39,748 nt of DNA from Rugamonas violacea (GCF_016461825.1 NZ_JAEMNU010000055.1:66705-106452), one strand, 5' to 3'. Positions 16,127-24,017 are shown, counted from the first letter of the stretch. Notes: generated from the letters alone by a model not told the origin. Program-made: numbers and translations.

Positions 16127-16170
16127 GCCGGCAATAAGCCGGCACTAAGCCGGCACTAAGCCGGCACTAA
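16127..16170. repeat. 11-bp tandem repeat, four units
   Basis: Four consecutive units of GCCGGCACTAA (the first has AATAA) occupy the gap between the FABP-like gene stop and the GNAT start. Each unit contains the palindrome GCCGGC at one helical-turn spacing. It could be a cooperative binding array or a slippage repeat. Confidence 0.75.
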
Positions 16171-16179
16171 ACCGATATC

Positions 16180-16812
16180 TCAGCGCACCATCGGATTCGG
16201 CGTCGGCTCCTCGACCTTGCTCAGCAAATTGCGGTCGATGTGGTGGAAGGGTTCGTCCTCCTTGCCGCGAATCAGCATCACGGTGTCCTCCTCATAGCCC
16301 CAGGTGCCGTCGTCGTTGATGCTGACCTTGATGCGGTACTCGACGGTCTTGAAGCCGAACTCCAGGAAGGGATTGGAGCGGATGCCGTAGGTCTCCGACT
16401 CGCGCAACGCCACCAACTCGAAGTTTTTCGCATCCGGCGCAACCACGCCCGAGGCCATGGCGATCTGCCCGCGCGGGATCGCCAGCGTCTGGATCACCGT
16501 GTTGGTGGCCGGCTCCCACAGCCAGTAGCCAACCTGCTCGTGGTAGGTCTTGACCTGGTCCGGCTTGGTGATCAGGATCAGATAGCGCAGGCCGTAGAAC
16601 AACTGCGGGCCATTGGTGACCGGGTCGATCGGTTGCAGCTCGATGCGCTCGACATACGCCTGCTTGCGCGGGCCGTCGGCCTTCGGCTTGATGTCCAGGC
16701 CGCGCGAGCCCTCCCACACACCGGCCATCGGCCGCAGCGGACCGAGATTGTTCAGGGTGTTGGTGTCGATATTGGACGGCTCGGTGTAGACGTCTTCGGA
16801 AAATTCACTCAT
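16180..16812 (-). CDS. FABP/nitrobindin-like heme-binding beta-barrel protein
   Basis: Cytosolic protein of 210 aa matching the FABP-like/THAP4-type heme-binding barrel family. An N-terminal GVWEGSRG corresponds to the family's GxWxGxG lid motif. The body shows alternating beta strands (LFYGLRYLILI, YWLWEP, TVEYRIKVSIND), and a region rich in acidic residues and histidine (EPFHHIDRN) lies near the C-terminus. Relatives bind ferric heme and can react with NO or peroxynitrite. Which histidine would ligate heme here is unclear. Start 16812 has AGAGG six bases upstream. It stands alone, tandem with and downstream of the LysR gene. Confidence 0.72.
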   Translation of the reverse strand: MSEFSEDVYTEPSNIDTNTLNNLGPLRPMAGVWEGSRGLDIKPKADGPRKQAYVERIELQPIDPVTNGPQLFYGLRYLILITKPDQVKTYHEQVGYWLWEPATNTVIQTLAIPRGQIAMASGVVAPDAKNFELVALRESETYGIRSNPFLEFGFKTVEYRIKVSINDDGTWGYEEDTVMLIRGKEDEPFHHIDRNLLSKVEEPTPNPMVR

Positions 16813-16916
16813 GGCTTGCCTCTGTCGGTGTTGATCTTCGGTTGCAAGCATTGTATGCGATGGGCGCGCGCCAGTGAAAGCCCCCATCCGGCCTGGCTGC
16901 GGCCTTGGCCCCGACC

Positions 16917-17816
16917 CTAGCCTTGGTCTTTGCCCTTTAGCTGCGCGACGAACCAGCGGCCGGCCGGACCGGGCGGCGCGTCCTTGCGGTAGATCGCATG
17001 CATCGAGAAGGCGGCGCCGCGAACCGGACTGGCCTCCAGCTCAATGGCCACCAGCGCGCCGCGTGCCAGATCGTCGGCCACCATGTGGCAAGGCATGCTG
17101 CCCCAGCCCAGGCCGGCGCGCAGGAAGGCGTGCTTGGCGCCCAGGTCGGCCAGCCGCCACACCTGCGGCGACATCACGCCGAAGTCGCGTCCCGCCGTCA
17201 ACTGCGAGCGGTCGGTCAGCACCAGTTGCACGTACTCGGCCGCCGTGACGCGCGAGATCGGCTGCGGCAGCGCCGCCAACGCATGCGTCGGCGCCACCAC
17301 CACCACGGCGGGCACCGTCAGCAGATACTCGACGCCACATTCCGCCGGCAGGTCCGGGAACGAGCCGATCACACCGATGCGGCAACGGCCGTCCAGCACC
17401 GGCTCGACCACCGCGCCCAGCGCCTCGACGTAGAGCCGCAGCGGCGTGCGCGGGAACTGCTGGTGGAAGGAGCGCACCGCCTCGGTCAACGCGGCGATCG
17501 GATACATCACGTCGACCGCCACCGCCAGTTCCGCCTCCAGCCCCTCGGCCAGCGTGCGCGCCTTGGCCTTGAAGCCGTCCATGCTGGCGGCGGCGAGGCG
17601 GGCGTCGGCCAGCAGCGCGCGGCCGGCGTCGGTCAATTGGGGATAGCGTCCGCTGCGGTCGAACAGCGACAGGCCGATCTGCTGCTCCAGGTTCGCCAGC
17701 GTCTGGCTGACCACCGACTGCGCCCGCCGCAACTTGCGCCCGGCGGCGGAAAAACTGCCCTCGTCGGCCGCCGCGATGAAGGTGCGCAGCTGGTCCATCG
17801 ACATTGCGTCAAGCAT
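16917..17816 (-). CDS. LysR family regulator divergent from doxX-like gene
   Basis: LysR-type regulator of 299 aa. A winged helix-turn-helix occupies residues 5-65 (GSFSAAGRKLRRAQSVVSQT and LEQQIGLSLFDRS). A periplasmic-binding-protein-like effector domain spans about 92-290. The start ATG (17816) has GGAG six bases upstream. It is divergent from the DoxX gene, with an AT-rich palindrome just upstream of its start. By the usual LysR logic it likely controls DoxX and itself; the inducer is unknown. Its stop codon lies in a CCGACCCTAGC block similar to the hairpin near the helicase stop. Confidence 0.92.
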   Translation of the reverse strand: MLDAMSMDQLRTFIAAADEGSFSAAGRKLRRAQSVVSQTLANLEQQIGLSLFDRSGRYPQLTDAGRALLADARLAAASMDGFKAKARTLAEGLEAELAVAVDVMYPIAALTEAVRSFHQQFPRTPLRLYVEALGAVVEPVLDGRCRIGVIGSFPDLPAECGVEYLLTVPAVVVVAPTHALAALPQPISRVTAAEYVQLVLTDRSQLTAGRDFGVMSPQVWRLADLGAKHAFLRAGLGWGSMPCHMVADDLARGALVAIELEASPVRGAAFSMHAIYRKDAPPGPAGRWFVAQLKGKDQG

Positions 17817-17825
17817 GTATCGCTC

Positions 17826-17854
17826 CTATAGATATATAACATCTAATTATATAG
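17826..17854. promoter_or_regulatory. AT-rich palindromic operator/promoter, LysR-DoxX
   Basis: CTATA (17826-17830) and TATAG (17850-17854) bracket a very AT-rich 29-bp segment immediately upstream of the LysR ribosome-binding site. It is conspicuous in this GC-rich background. It could be the LysR binding site and overlap divergent -10 elements. Confidence 0.45.
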
Positions 17855-17924
17855 GCTTCACCGATACATCTCCAATCGCTAAGATGCTTCACATGGATGA
17901 CGCGACAACGCCAGCCAACCACAC

Positions 17925-18060
17925 TTAAGGGCACATCGAATAACCGTCATTCCGCATCGGCGGACCGCCGCGCAGGCGGGAACCCATGCTGCGCTAGATA
18001 AGATGCGACGTATAGGTTCCCGCCTGCGCGGGAACGACAGAGTTTTAGAGGTGCCTTTAA
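17925..18060. repeat. Fold-back repeat element, copy 1
   Basis: An intergenic element of about 136 bp with near-perfect 10-bp terminal inverted repeats (TTAAGGGCAC ... GTGCCTTTAA). It has a strong internal stem formed by GCGCAGGCGGGAACC and its complement GGTTCCCGCCTGCGC. A homologous copy in the same orientation lies at 20144-20286. The core resembles the widespread proteobacterial TTCCCGCNNNNGCGGGAA family. It separates the LysR operator from the DoxX gene. Confidence 0.8.
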
Positions 18061-18085
18061 CTTATTAATCTAGCAAGGAGCTGTC

Positions 18086-18511
18086 ATGAACCACGCAAAC
18101 CACACCCCGTCCACCCTGCCACTGATCGGCCGCTTGCTGATGGCCACCATCTTCGTCTTCAGCGGCGTCGGCAAACTGGCCGCGCCGGCCGCCACCGTCG
18201 GCTACATCGCCGCCATGGGCCTGCCCTTCCCCACCCTCGGTCTGATCGGCGCCATCGGCATCGAAATCGGCGGCGGCCTACTGCTCGCCTTCGGCCTGCA
18301 AACCCGCGCCGTGGCGCTGGCGCTGGCGGCCTTCTCGGTGGTCACAGGGCTGATCTTCCACCACGCCATCGGCGACCAGAACCAGCTGATCCACCTGCTG
18401 AAAAACCTGGCGATGGCCGGCGGCCTGCTGCAGTTCGCCGCCTTCGGCGCCGGCGCGCTGAGCCTGGATGCCCGGGTCAAACAGCCTGCATTGGCGGCCC
18501 GCACCGCCTAA
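18086..18511 (+). CDS. DoxX family membrane protein
   Basis: Inner-membrane protein of 141 aa with four predicted helices, beginning LLMATIFVFSGVGKLA, which is the DoxX signature. The last helix (LLKNLAMAGGLLQFAAFG) contains the typical KNLAMxGG motif. DoxX relatives take part in thiol/redox stress or quinone-linked oxidation; the exact role here is open. AGGAG lies five bases before the ATG. It is divergent from a LysR gene, a very common pairing. Repeat copy 1 lies in its upstream region and may carry or interrupt its promoter. Confidence 0.92.
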   Translation: MNHANHTPSTLPLIGRLLMATIFVFSGVGKLAAPAATVGYIAAMGLPFPTLGLIGAIGIEIGGGLLLAFGLQTRAVALALAAFSVVTGLIFHHAIGDQNQLIHLLKNLAMAGGLLQFAAFGAGALSLDARVKQPALAARTA

Positions 18512-18526
18512 GCCGGCGCCGCAGCC

Positions 18527-18558
18527 GAAGCGCCCGAACGTCTGACGCCGGGCGCTTC
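18527..18558. terminator. Bidirectional hairpin, DoxX/RsbW-like genes
   Basis: GAAGCGCCCG (18527-18536) and CGGGCGCTTC (18549-18558) form a perfect 10-bp stem between convergent genes. The loop contains a further short CGTC/GACG complementarity. There is no U tract. Confidence 0.5.
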
Positions 18559-18568
18559 GACCGTTGGC

Positions 18569-19021
18569 TCACAGTCCCAGATCGACCACGATCCGGTTGC
18601 GGCCGGCGACACGGGCATAAGAGACGGCGCGGCCCAGGCCGCGTATCAACAGCAAGCCGACACCGCCGACCGGTTGCGCCTCGATGGCTAGCCCGGCCAC
18701 GGGCGCAGCCGGCGGCGGCGTGTCGCGCAAAGGATTGAAGGGCGCGGCGGCGTCCTCGAAAGAGAAGCCGGTGGCATCCGCGACCAGCCACACCGCGCCA
18801 TCGGCCACGCCGGCGTAGCCGTGCAAAACGCTGTTGCGGAACAGCTCCTCCAGTATCAATTCGGCGCAGGCCACCCGCTGCGCCGCCAGCCCGCCGGCGC
18901 GCAAGGCCTCGGCCACATAGGCCTGCACCTGCGGCAGCAGCTCCAGGCGGGCGGCAAAGCGCCGTCCCGGCGTGCCGTTTGCGCCACTATCGGAGTCCAA
19001 TTCGGTTCCCATTCCGCTCAT
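18569..19021 (-). CDS. RsbW-like anti-sigma kinase (HATPase_c_2)
   Basis: Cytosolic protein of 150 aa with a GHKL/HATPase_c_2 fold, as in RsbW and SpoIIAB. The N box is LILEELFRNSVLHG. The G1-like block is FEDAAAPFNPL, in which the usual Asp-x-Gly glycine is Ala. The G2 glycines are in GGVGLLLIRGLG. Such kinases phosphorylate a STAS antagonist and sequester a sigma factor or other target. A STAS gene and a SpoIIE phosphatase lie 1.4-5 kb away, so this is a plausible kinase partner. Convergent with DoxX and divergent from fecR with only 40 bp between starts. The ribosome-binding site is weak for ATG 19021; a second ATG nine bases downstream is possible. Confidence 0.82.
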   Translation of the reverse strand: MSGMGTELDSDSGANGTPGRRFAARLELLPQVQAYVAEALRAGGLAAQRVACAELILEELFRNSVLHGYAGVADGAVWLVADATGFSFEDAAAPFNPLRDTPPPAAPVAGLAIEAQPVGGVGLLLIRGLGRAVSYARVAGRNRIVVDLGL

Positions 19022-19061
19022 AGAAGCATATTATCGGAATGCTCACCCGAGGAGAACAACG

Positions 19062-19520
19062 ATGATCCGATTGCGGCAAATCTGCATCACGGCAGCCACG
19101 CTGCTGGCGCTGTCGGCACCGACACTGGCCGCCGAACTCCCGGCCGGCATGGTCAAGACCAGCAAGGGCCAAGCCGTCATCGAGCACGAAGGCAAGCCGT
19201 CGCCGGCCCTGCCCGGCGCCGCGTTGATGAGCAGCGACCGCATCGTCACCGGCGCCGACGGCAGCGTCGGCGTCACGCTGCGCGACGAGACGCTGCTGTC
19301 GGTGGGACCGAACAGCCATGTCTGGCTGGAGAAGTTCGCCTTCAACCCGACCACCCACGAGGGCGCGCTGGACGCCACCGTCAAGCGCGGCACCATGGGC
19401 GTCATCTCGGGCAAGCTGTCCAAGCAGTCGCCCGGCGCGGTGCAGTTCCGCACCCCCAGCTCGGTGCTGGGCGTGCGCGGCACCGAGTTCCTGATCGACG
19501 TCGGCGCGGGCCAACCCTAG
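19062..19520 (+). CDS. FecR-domain periplasmic protein
   Basis: Exported protein of 152 aa: signal peptide (about 1-23, ending TLAA-E) and one FecR domain, with the SSDRIVTGADGSVGVTL and FRTPSSVLGVRGTEF strands typical of the family. Unlike true FecR it has no cytoplasmic anti-sigma part. It is the stand-alone periplasmic type often found beside OmpA and CHASE2 genes. GGAG lies seven bases before the ATG. It is followed one base after its stop by the OmpA-like gene, so the two form an operon. A role in binding cell-wall or envelope ligands is inference. Confidence 0.85.
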   Translation: MIRLRQICITAATLLALSAPTLAAELPAGMVKTSKGQAVIEHEGKPSPALPGAALMSSDRIVTGADGSVGVTLRDETLLSVGPNSHVWLEKFAFNPTTHEGALDATVKRGTMGVISGKLSKQSPGAVQFRTPSSVLGVRGTEFLIDVGAGQP

Positions 19521-19521
19521 C

Positions 19522-20118
19522 ATGGGCGCGGCGCTGATCTGGATCATCTGCGCACTGGCCGCCGTGGCGCAGTCGCAGCGCGCGCCGCCCGAACGGGTGG
19601 TGCTGCTGCCCAGCCAGGACGGCCGCGCCAGTGCCGTCATCATCGTCTCGGCCGCCGGCCAAACCGTGCTGGAGCAACCCTACCTGAGCGCCGCCATCGC
19701 CCGCGACGGCGCCGTCACCACCGCCAGCGAGACGGCCGACACGGTCCAGCTGCGCTACGCCGCGACGCTGGCAGCGCTGCCGCAGCGCGCCGCCGTGTTC
19801 CTGCTGTACTTCGACACCGCCACCGAGGCGCTGGTGCCTGAGTCGGCCGCGCGGCTGGAGCAGATCAAGCTGGAGCTGGCCAAACGGCCGGCGCCGGAGA
19901 TCATCGTCATCGGCCACACCGACACCGTCGACACCAGCGCCTACAACGACGAGCTGTCGCTCAGGCGGGCTTTGGCGGTCAAGCAGATGCTGGTGGAAGT
20001 GGGCATAGCCGCCGACAGCATCAGCGCCAGCGGGCGCGGCGAGCGCGAGCCGCTGGTGCCGACCCGCGACCGCGTCGACGAGCCGCGCAACCGTCGCGTC
20101 GAGATCCGCGTGCGCTGA
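19522..20118 (+). CDS. OmpA-C-like peptidoglycan-binding protein
   Basis: Protein of 198 aa. An N-terminal hydrophobic segment (ALIWIICALAAVAQS) serves as signal peptide or anchor. A linker domain of about 80 residues follows, then an OmpA C-terminal domain (about 90-198) with the peptidoglycan-contacting motifs GHTDTVDT, NDELSLRRALAVKQ and PRNRRVEIRV. The aspartate and arginine that hold diaminopimelate are in place. Its ATG is one base past the fecR stop, so translation is probably coupled. With FecR it would form a periplasmic unit tied to the cell wall. Confidence 0.87.
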   Translation: MGAALIWIICALAAVAQSQRAPPERVVLLPSQDGRASAVIIVSAAGQTVLEQPYLSAAIARDGAVTTASETADTVQLRYAATLAALPQRAAVFLLYFDTATEALVPESAARLEQIKLELAKRPAPEIIVIGHTDTVDTSAYNDELSLRRALAVKQMLVEVGIAADSISASGRGEREPLVPTRDRVDEPRNRRVEIRVR

Positions 20119-20143
20119 GCCGCGCCGGCGAGGGCTCGGCCCT

Positions 20144-20286
20144 TTAACGGCGCATCGAATTACCCTCAATTCGTCGTTCCGCATCGGCGGACCGCCGCGT
20201 AGGCGGGAACCCATGCTGCGCTAAACAGGATGCGGCGTATAGGTTCCCGCCTACGCGGGAACGACGGGGTTTAGCGGTGCACTTGG
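20144..20286. repeat. Fold-back repeat element, copy 2
   Basis: This element is homologous to 17925-18060 over its whole length and in the same orientation. It shares CGCATCGAAT, TTCCGCATCGGCGGACCGCC, the internal GTAGGCGGGAACC/GGTTCCCGCCTAC stem and the TTTAGNGGTGC end. The stem bases differ from copy 1 in a compensatory way (GCAGG/CCTGC in copy 1, GTAGG/CCTAC here), which argues that the fold is maintained. It lies just past the OmpA-like gene. Confidence 0.8.
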
Positions 20287-20388
20287 TTCGCTCCTTGGTT
20301 CAGCCTTTATTTCACCGCTCCTCAGTCAAGCGGAGCCATCGCAACCTCGGTGCCACGCCGGGCTAATTATCCGGCCTGCCGCGCCGCG

Positions 20389-22671
20389 CTAAGCTGCCGG
20401 CCCGTTCCAGCGCAGAACCAGCAGCGCCAGGTCGTCCGAGGGCTCGGCCGCGCCCACATGCGCGCGCACGTCCTCGCGCACGGCGCGCACCACGTCCGCC
20501 GGCGTAACGCCGCCGCCCGGCGGCACGACGTGGCCTGCCGTGAGCGCCGCCTCACCCACGCCCGCGCCCGCGCCTGGCGCCGTGCCGCCTTGGCCACTAT
20601 GCACCGCCAACAAGCTGTCCAGGCGCGCGTTGCCGTACACCTGGCCGGCCGCATCCATCGCCTCGGTGACACCATCGGTATTCAGGCACAGGCAGTCGCC
20701 GGGCCGCAGCTGGTAGCGCTGCACCGGATAGTCGAACTCCTCGATCACGCACAGCGGCGGCCCGTCGGCGCCGCGCAGCCGCTCAACGCCACCGCCGGAC
20801 AGCAGCCGGGGCGCATCGTGGCCGGCGTTGCACAACATGACTTCACCGCTGTCGGCGTCGAGGATGCCGGCCACGCAGGTGACGAACAAGTTCTCCGGAT
20901 TCTCGCGCAGCAGCTCGCGGTTGGCCTGGCACATGATGGCCGCCATGCCCGCCTCGTCGCGCAGCGCCACGCTCTTTGACAACGCCTTGGCCACCACCAT
21001 GAACAGGCTCGCCGGCAGTCCCTTGCCGGAGACGTCGCCGAGTAGGAAAAACAGGCGGCGCCGGTCCAGCATGAAGAAGTCGTACAAGTCGCCGCCCACC
21101 TGGCGCGCCGGCTCCAACAGCGCGTCCAGCGTGAAGCGGAGCTCGCCGGGAAAGGCGCTCGCCGCTTGCGGCAGGCTGGCCATCTGGATGCGCCGCGCCG
21201 CGTTCAACTCGCCGGCCAGCGTGGCCTCCGCCTCGCGCGCGACGCGCAGGGAACGCTCGCTGCGATGCCGCGCGCGCACGGCGGCGCCGAACAGGCTGGC
21301 CCACAGACTCAGGCAGACCAGCCCCAGCGCGGCGGCCACGCCGGCGGCGTCGAACAGCAAGCCGGCGCGAAACAGCGCCAGGCCGGCGGCGAACAGGGCG
21401 GCGGCCAGCGTGGCGCTGAGCGGCAGCGCGCGCAGCAGACGCAGGCGCGGCAGCAAGCAGATCACACCGCCCGCCAAAACCGCGAAGCACAACGCCTCGG
21501 CCCAGCGCATGCCGGCCGGCCGGCGCAGCTGGGCGCCGTCGAAAAAACCTTCGATCAACTGGGCGTGCACGTCGACGCCCGGCAGCAGGTCGCCGCGCGC
21601 GTTGGTCTTGTAGTCGGCCAGCCCAAGCCCCGTCAACGCGACGATGACGATTTTGTCGCGCAGCGCGTCCGGCGCCAGGCGGCCCTGCATCAGGTCCAGC
21701 GCCGAGGCGTAGCGCGCCGGCGCCGGCGCCGAGTAGTTGACCCATACCGCGCCGTCCGGCCGGGTCGCCACGCGCAGGTCGCCCACCGCGATGGCGCGCA
21801 CGCCGCCCGCGCCGGCGTCGACCTCGATCGCCTCGGCGCCGGTGGCCACCCGCAGCAGCTCCAGCGACAGGCCCGGCAGCAGCGTGCCGCCGACCGCGCC
21901 AAGCAACGGCACGCGCCGCACCACGCCCTTCTCCAACTCGGCCGACACCATGCCCTGGCCGCTGGCTGCCGCCTGCAGCAACGGCAGGCTGCCCAACGCA
22001 CGCCGATAACGCGGCACCTGAGGCGGCACCTGAGGCGGCAGCGCGCCGGCGGGTGACCTGAGCGGCGCCGGCCGGCCGGCGGAAGCTGCGCCAGGGATGC
22101 CGGCCGGCGCGCCGCCGGCGCCCGCCATCGCCAGCCTGACCGGCCAGGCGCGCAACACGTCCCGGCTGCTGGTGGCGGCGTCGTCGAAGCCGGCCGCCGC
22201 CAGCACCACCGGCACGCGGCGCATGGCTGCGGCCAGCGCCTGGTCGTTCGATGGCAGCGCCGCCAGGCCGTCGCGCAGCGGGCCTGGCGCCAACTGCGCC
22301 GCCAGCGCCTCGGGCGAGGCGCCGTCCGGTTCCGGCATCAGCAGGTCGAGGCCGATGACCAGCGGCCGCTGCGCCGCCGCGCGGTCGATCAACTCGGCCA
22401 GCCGCGTGCGCGGCCACGGCCACTGGCCGTAGCGCTTGAGCGCCGCCTCGTCGACGGCGATAATCTGCACCGGGCCGGACAGGCGCTGGCGCGGCAGCAG
22501 CAACTGGTAACTGTCGAACAGGGCCAGGCGCGCGGCCGGCAGCGCGCCGTCGTCCGGCATGGCCAGCGCCGCCGCCAGCGGCAGCGCCAAGGCGGCGGCC
22601 AGCGGCCGGCCCCGGCCGGCGCGCAGCGCGTCCAAGGCGCGCGTGGTCCAGCGGATCAGGCGCCGCGGCAT
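20389..22671 (-). CDS. CHASE2-sensor SpoIIE/PP2C phosphatase
   Basis: Membrane-bound protein phosphatase of 760 aa. Order: TM1 (about 22-40), periplasmic CHASE2 domain (45-390, with VDEAALKRYGQWPWPR and VHAQLIEGF), three further TM helices (about 390-475) and an RsbU/SpoIIE-type PP2C domain (510-757). The metal ligands are visible in GGDLYDFF (around 529), GDVSGKGLPASLFM (around 545), LNTDGVTEA (around 665) and SDDLALLVLR (around 745). Such enzymes dephosphorylate a STAS protein to release a kinase-bound target. The CHASE2 part contains a Pro/Gly/Ala-rich insertion with a duplicated PPQV. It starts six bases after the stop of the MBL gene, the last of three genes STAS-MBL-phosphatase. Confidence 0.93.
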   Translation of the reverse strand: MPRRLIRWTTRALDALRAGRGRPLAAALALPLAAALAMPDDGALPAARLALFDSYQLLLPRQRLSGPVQIIAVDEAALKRYGQWPWPRTRLAELIDRAAAQRPLVIGLDLLMPEPDGASPEALAAQLAPGPLRDGLAALPSNDQALAAAMRRVPVVLAAAGFDDAATSSRDVLRAWPVRLAMAGAGGAPAGIPGAASAGRPAPLRSPAGALPPQVPPQVPRYRRALGSLPLLQAAASGQGMVSAELEKGVVRRVPLLGAVGGTLLPGLSLELLRVATGAEAIEVDAGAGGVRAIAVGDLRVATRPDGAVWVNYSAPAPARYASALDLMQGRLAPDALRDKIVIVALTGLGLADYKTNARGDLLPGVDVHAQLIEGFFDGAQLRRPAGMRWAEALCFAVLAGGVICLLPRLRLLRALPLSATLAAALFAAGLALFRAGLLFDAAGVAAALGLVCLSLWASLFGAAVRARHRSERSLRVAREAEATLAGELNAARRIQMASLPQAASAFPGELRFTLDALLEPARQVGGDLYDFFMLDRRRLFFLLGDVSGKGLPASLFMVVAKALSKSVALRDEAGMAAIMCQANRELLRENPENLFVTCVAGILDADSGEVMLCNAGHDAPRLLSGGGVERLRGADGPPLCVIEEFDYPVQRYQLRPGDCLCLNTDGVTEAMDAAGQVYGNARLDSLLAVHSGQGGTAPGAGAGVGEAALTAGHVVPPGGGVTPADVVRAVREDVRAHVGAAEPSDDLALLVLRWNGPAA

Positions 22672-22677
22672 GCGCGC

Positions 22678-23646
22678 CTACAGGTCGATTTCCATGCCGT
22701 CATAGGCCGACACGATCTTCAACGGCGCCTCGCCGGTGATCTGGGCGTAGCGCCGCGTCTCGGCCAGCACGCGGCCGATCTGCGCGTCGTCGTAAATCGG
22801 CTCGTGGTGGAACAGGCAGAGCTGGCGCACGCCGGCCAGCTGGCACAGTTCAACGCCGATCACGTTGCTGGAATGGCCCCAGTCGGCCTTTACCGAGATC
22901 GAATCGGCCAGCGAATACATGGCGTCGAAGATCACCAGGTCGGCGTCGCGGAAGAAGTCGACGAAGGCGGCGCCGGCGGCGAGGTCGCCCAGCTTGTGCT
23001 CGGAGTCGGTGCTGTAGACCATCGCGCAGCCGCCGTGTTCGAGCCGGTAGCCATAGGAGTCGCCGGCATGCAGCTGCAGCTTGGCCGTTACGCGCAGGCC
23101 GTTGATCTCCAGCGGCACGCCGGGCAGCATGCTGCGAAACTCGATGGTCGCGCCCAACTGGTCGAAGTCGACCGGGAAGCTGATCGCCTCCTGTTGGCGG
23201 CGCATGGCCGCCTCCAACTGCCCGTGGCAGCCGTAGAAAATGATGCGGTTGCCCGGAATATAGGCCGGCGTGAAGAAGGGGAAGCCCATGATGTGGTCCC
23301 AGTGCAGGTGGGACATGAACACGTGGTAGGTCTGCGGCGCGCCGGCGCCGTAGCGGGCCAGCTTGGCGCCGCCCAGTTGACGCACGCCCGAGCCCATGTC
23401 GAGGATGACGTGCTCGCGCGTGCTGGCCGGGTCCCACACCTCCACCTCGACGCAGCTGGAATTGCCGCCGTAGGTGCCGCTGATCTCGAAGCCCAGCTCG
23501 TCGTCGATGTAGGCGGCGATCTTGACCTCGCTGTCCAGATCGCGGCCGATGGCGCCGCGCAGCGCCGCCTCCAGCTTGGCGCGGATCTGCCTGTGGTTCA
23601 GCGCCACCGGCAGCGAGCCGCGCGCGCCCCAGATCCGCGCCTTCAT
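22678..23646 (-). CDS. MBL-fold metallo-hydrolase in STAS/phosphatase operon
   Basis: Cytosolic metallo-beta-lactamase-fold hydrolase of 322 aa. The dimetal motif is SHLHWDHIMGFPFF (around residue 115). Further probable ligands are in LHAGDSYGY, in DLVIFDAMYS (around 240) and in LFHHEP near the C-terminus. The N-terminal GARGSLPV and TYGGNSSCVEVEV are typical of the phosphodiesterase-like group (PhnP/RNase Z/cyclic-nucleotide phosphodiesterase relatives). ATG 23646 overlaps the STAS stop by four bases (ATGA), giving tight coupling. A second-messenger or nucleotide substrate would make sense in a signalling operon, but that is inference. Confidence 0.87.
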   Translation of the reverse strand: MKARIWGARGSLPVALNHRQIRAKLEAALRGAIGRDLDSEVKIAAYIDDELGFEISGTYGGNSSCVEVEVWDPASTREHVILDMGSGVRQLGGAKLARYGAGAPQTYHVFMSHLHWDHIMGFPFFTPAYIPGNRIIFYGCHGQLEAAMRRQQEAISFPVDFDQLGATIEFRSMLPGVPLEINGLRVTAKLQLHAGDSYGYRLEHGGCAMVYSTDSEHKLGDLAAGAAFVDFFRDADLVIFDAMYSLADSISVKADWGHSSNVIGVELCQLAGVRQLCLFHHEPIYDDAQIGRVLAETRRYAQITGEAPLKIVSAYDGMEIDL

Positions 23647-24017
23647 GCCGCCCCGCCCTGCCCGTTCGGCATATTCAGCGCGGCCAGCGCGCCGGCCCGG
23701 TCGGGATGGATCTCGAACAGCATGTCGAAGCGGCTGATGCTGAACACCTCGCCCACCAGCGGCGACAACGCCGCCAGCGCCATGCGGCCGCCTTGCGCCT
23801 TGACCTGCTTGATGGCGATCATCAGCGCGCGCAGGCCGATGCTGCTGATGAAGTCGACCCCGGACAAATCGAGCAGCAGCGCATCGCCGGCGCCGGTGCA
23901 GCCGGGCAGAAAGGCGCCGAGGGCGCGCTGGAAATCGTCGGCGTGGGCCTGGTCGATGCGGCCCAATGGACTCAACACCAGCACCCGGCCCTCCTGCTGC
24001 GGCGTGAATTCCATCAT
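23643..24017 (-). CDS. STAS-domain anti-sigma factor antagonist
   Basis: Single STAS domain of 124 aa, of the SpoIIAA/RsbV type. The phosphorylation loop is DLSGVDFISSIGLRAL; the serine after FIS corresponds to the site phosphorylated by RsbW-like kinases and dephosphorylated by SpoIIE-type phosphatases. The N-terminal strand is VLVLSPLGRIDQ. First gene of the operon STAS-MBL-CHASE2/SpoIIE, followed with ATGA overlap. It starts with two consecutive ATGs; AGGGTG lies just upstream. Confidence 0.92.
   Translation of the reverse strand: MMEFTPQQEGRVLVLSPLGRIDQAHADDFQRALGAFLPGCTGAGDALLLDLSGVDFISSIGLRALMIAIKQVKAQGGRMALAALSPLVGEVFSISRFDMLFEIHPDRAGALAALNMPNGQGGAA

Noticed and set aside
16127..16170. 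Possible CRISPR array
   Set aside because: The units are 11 bp and directly adjacent with no spacers, so this is a simple tandem repeat.
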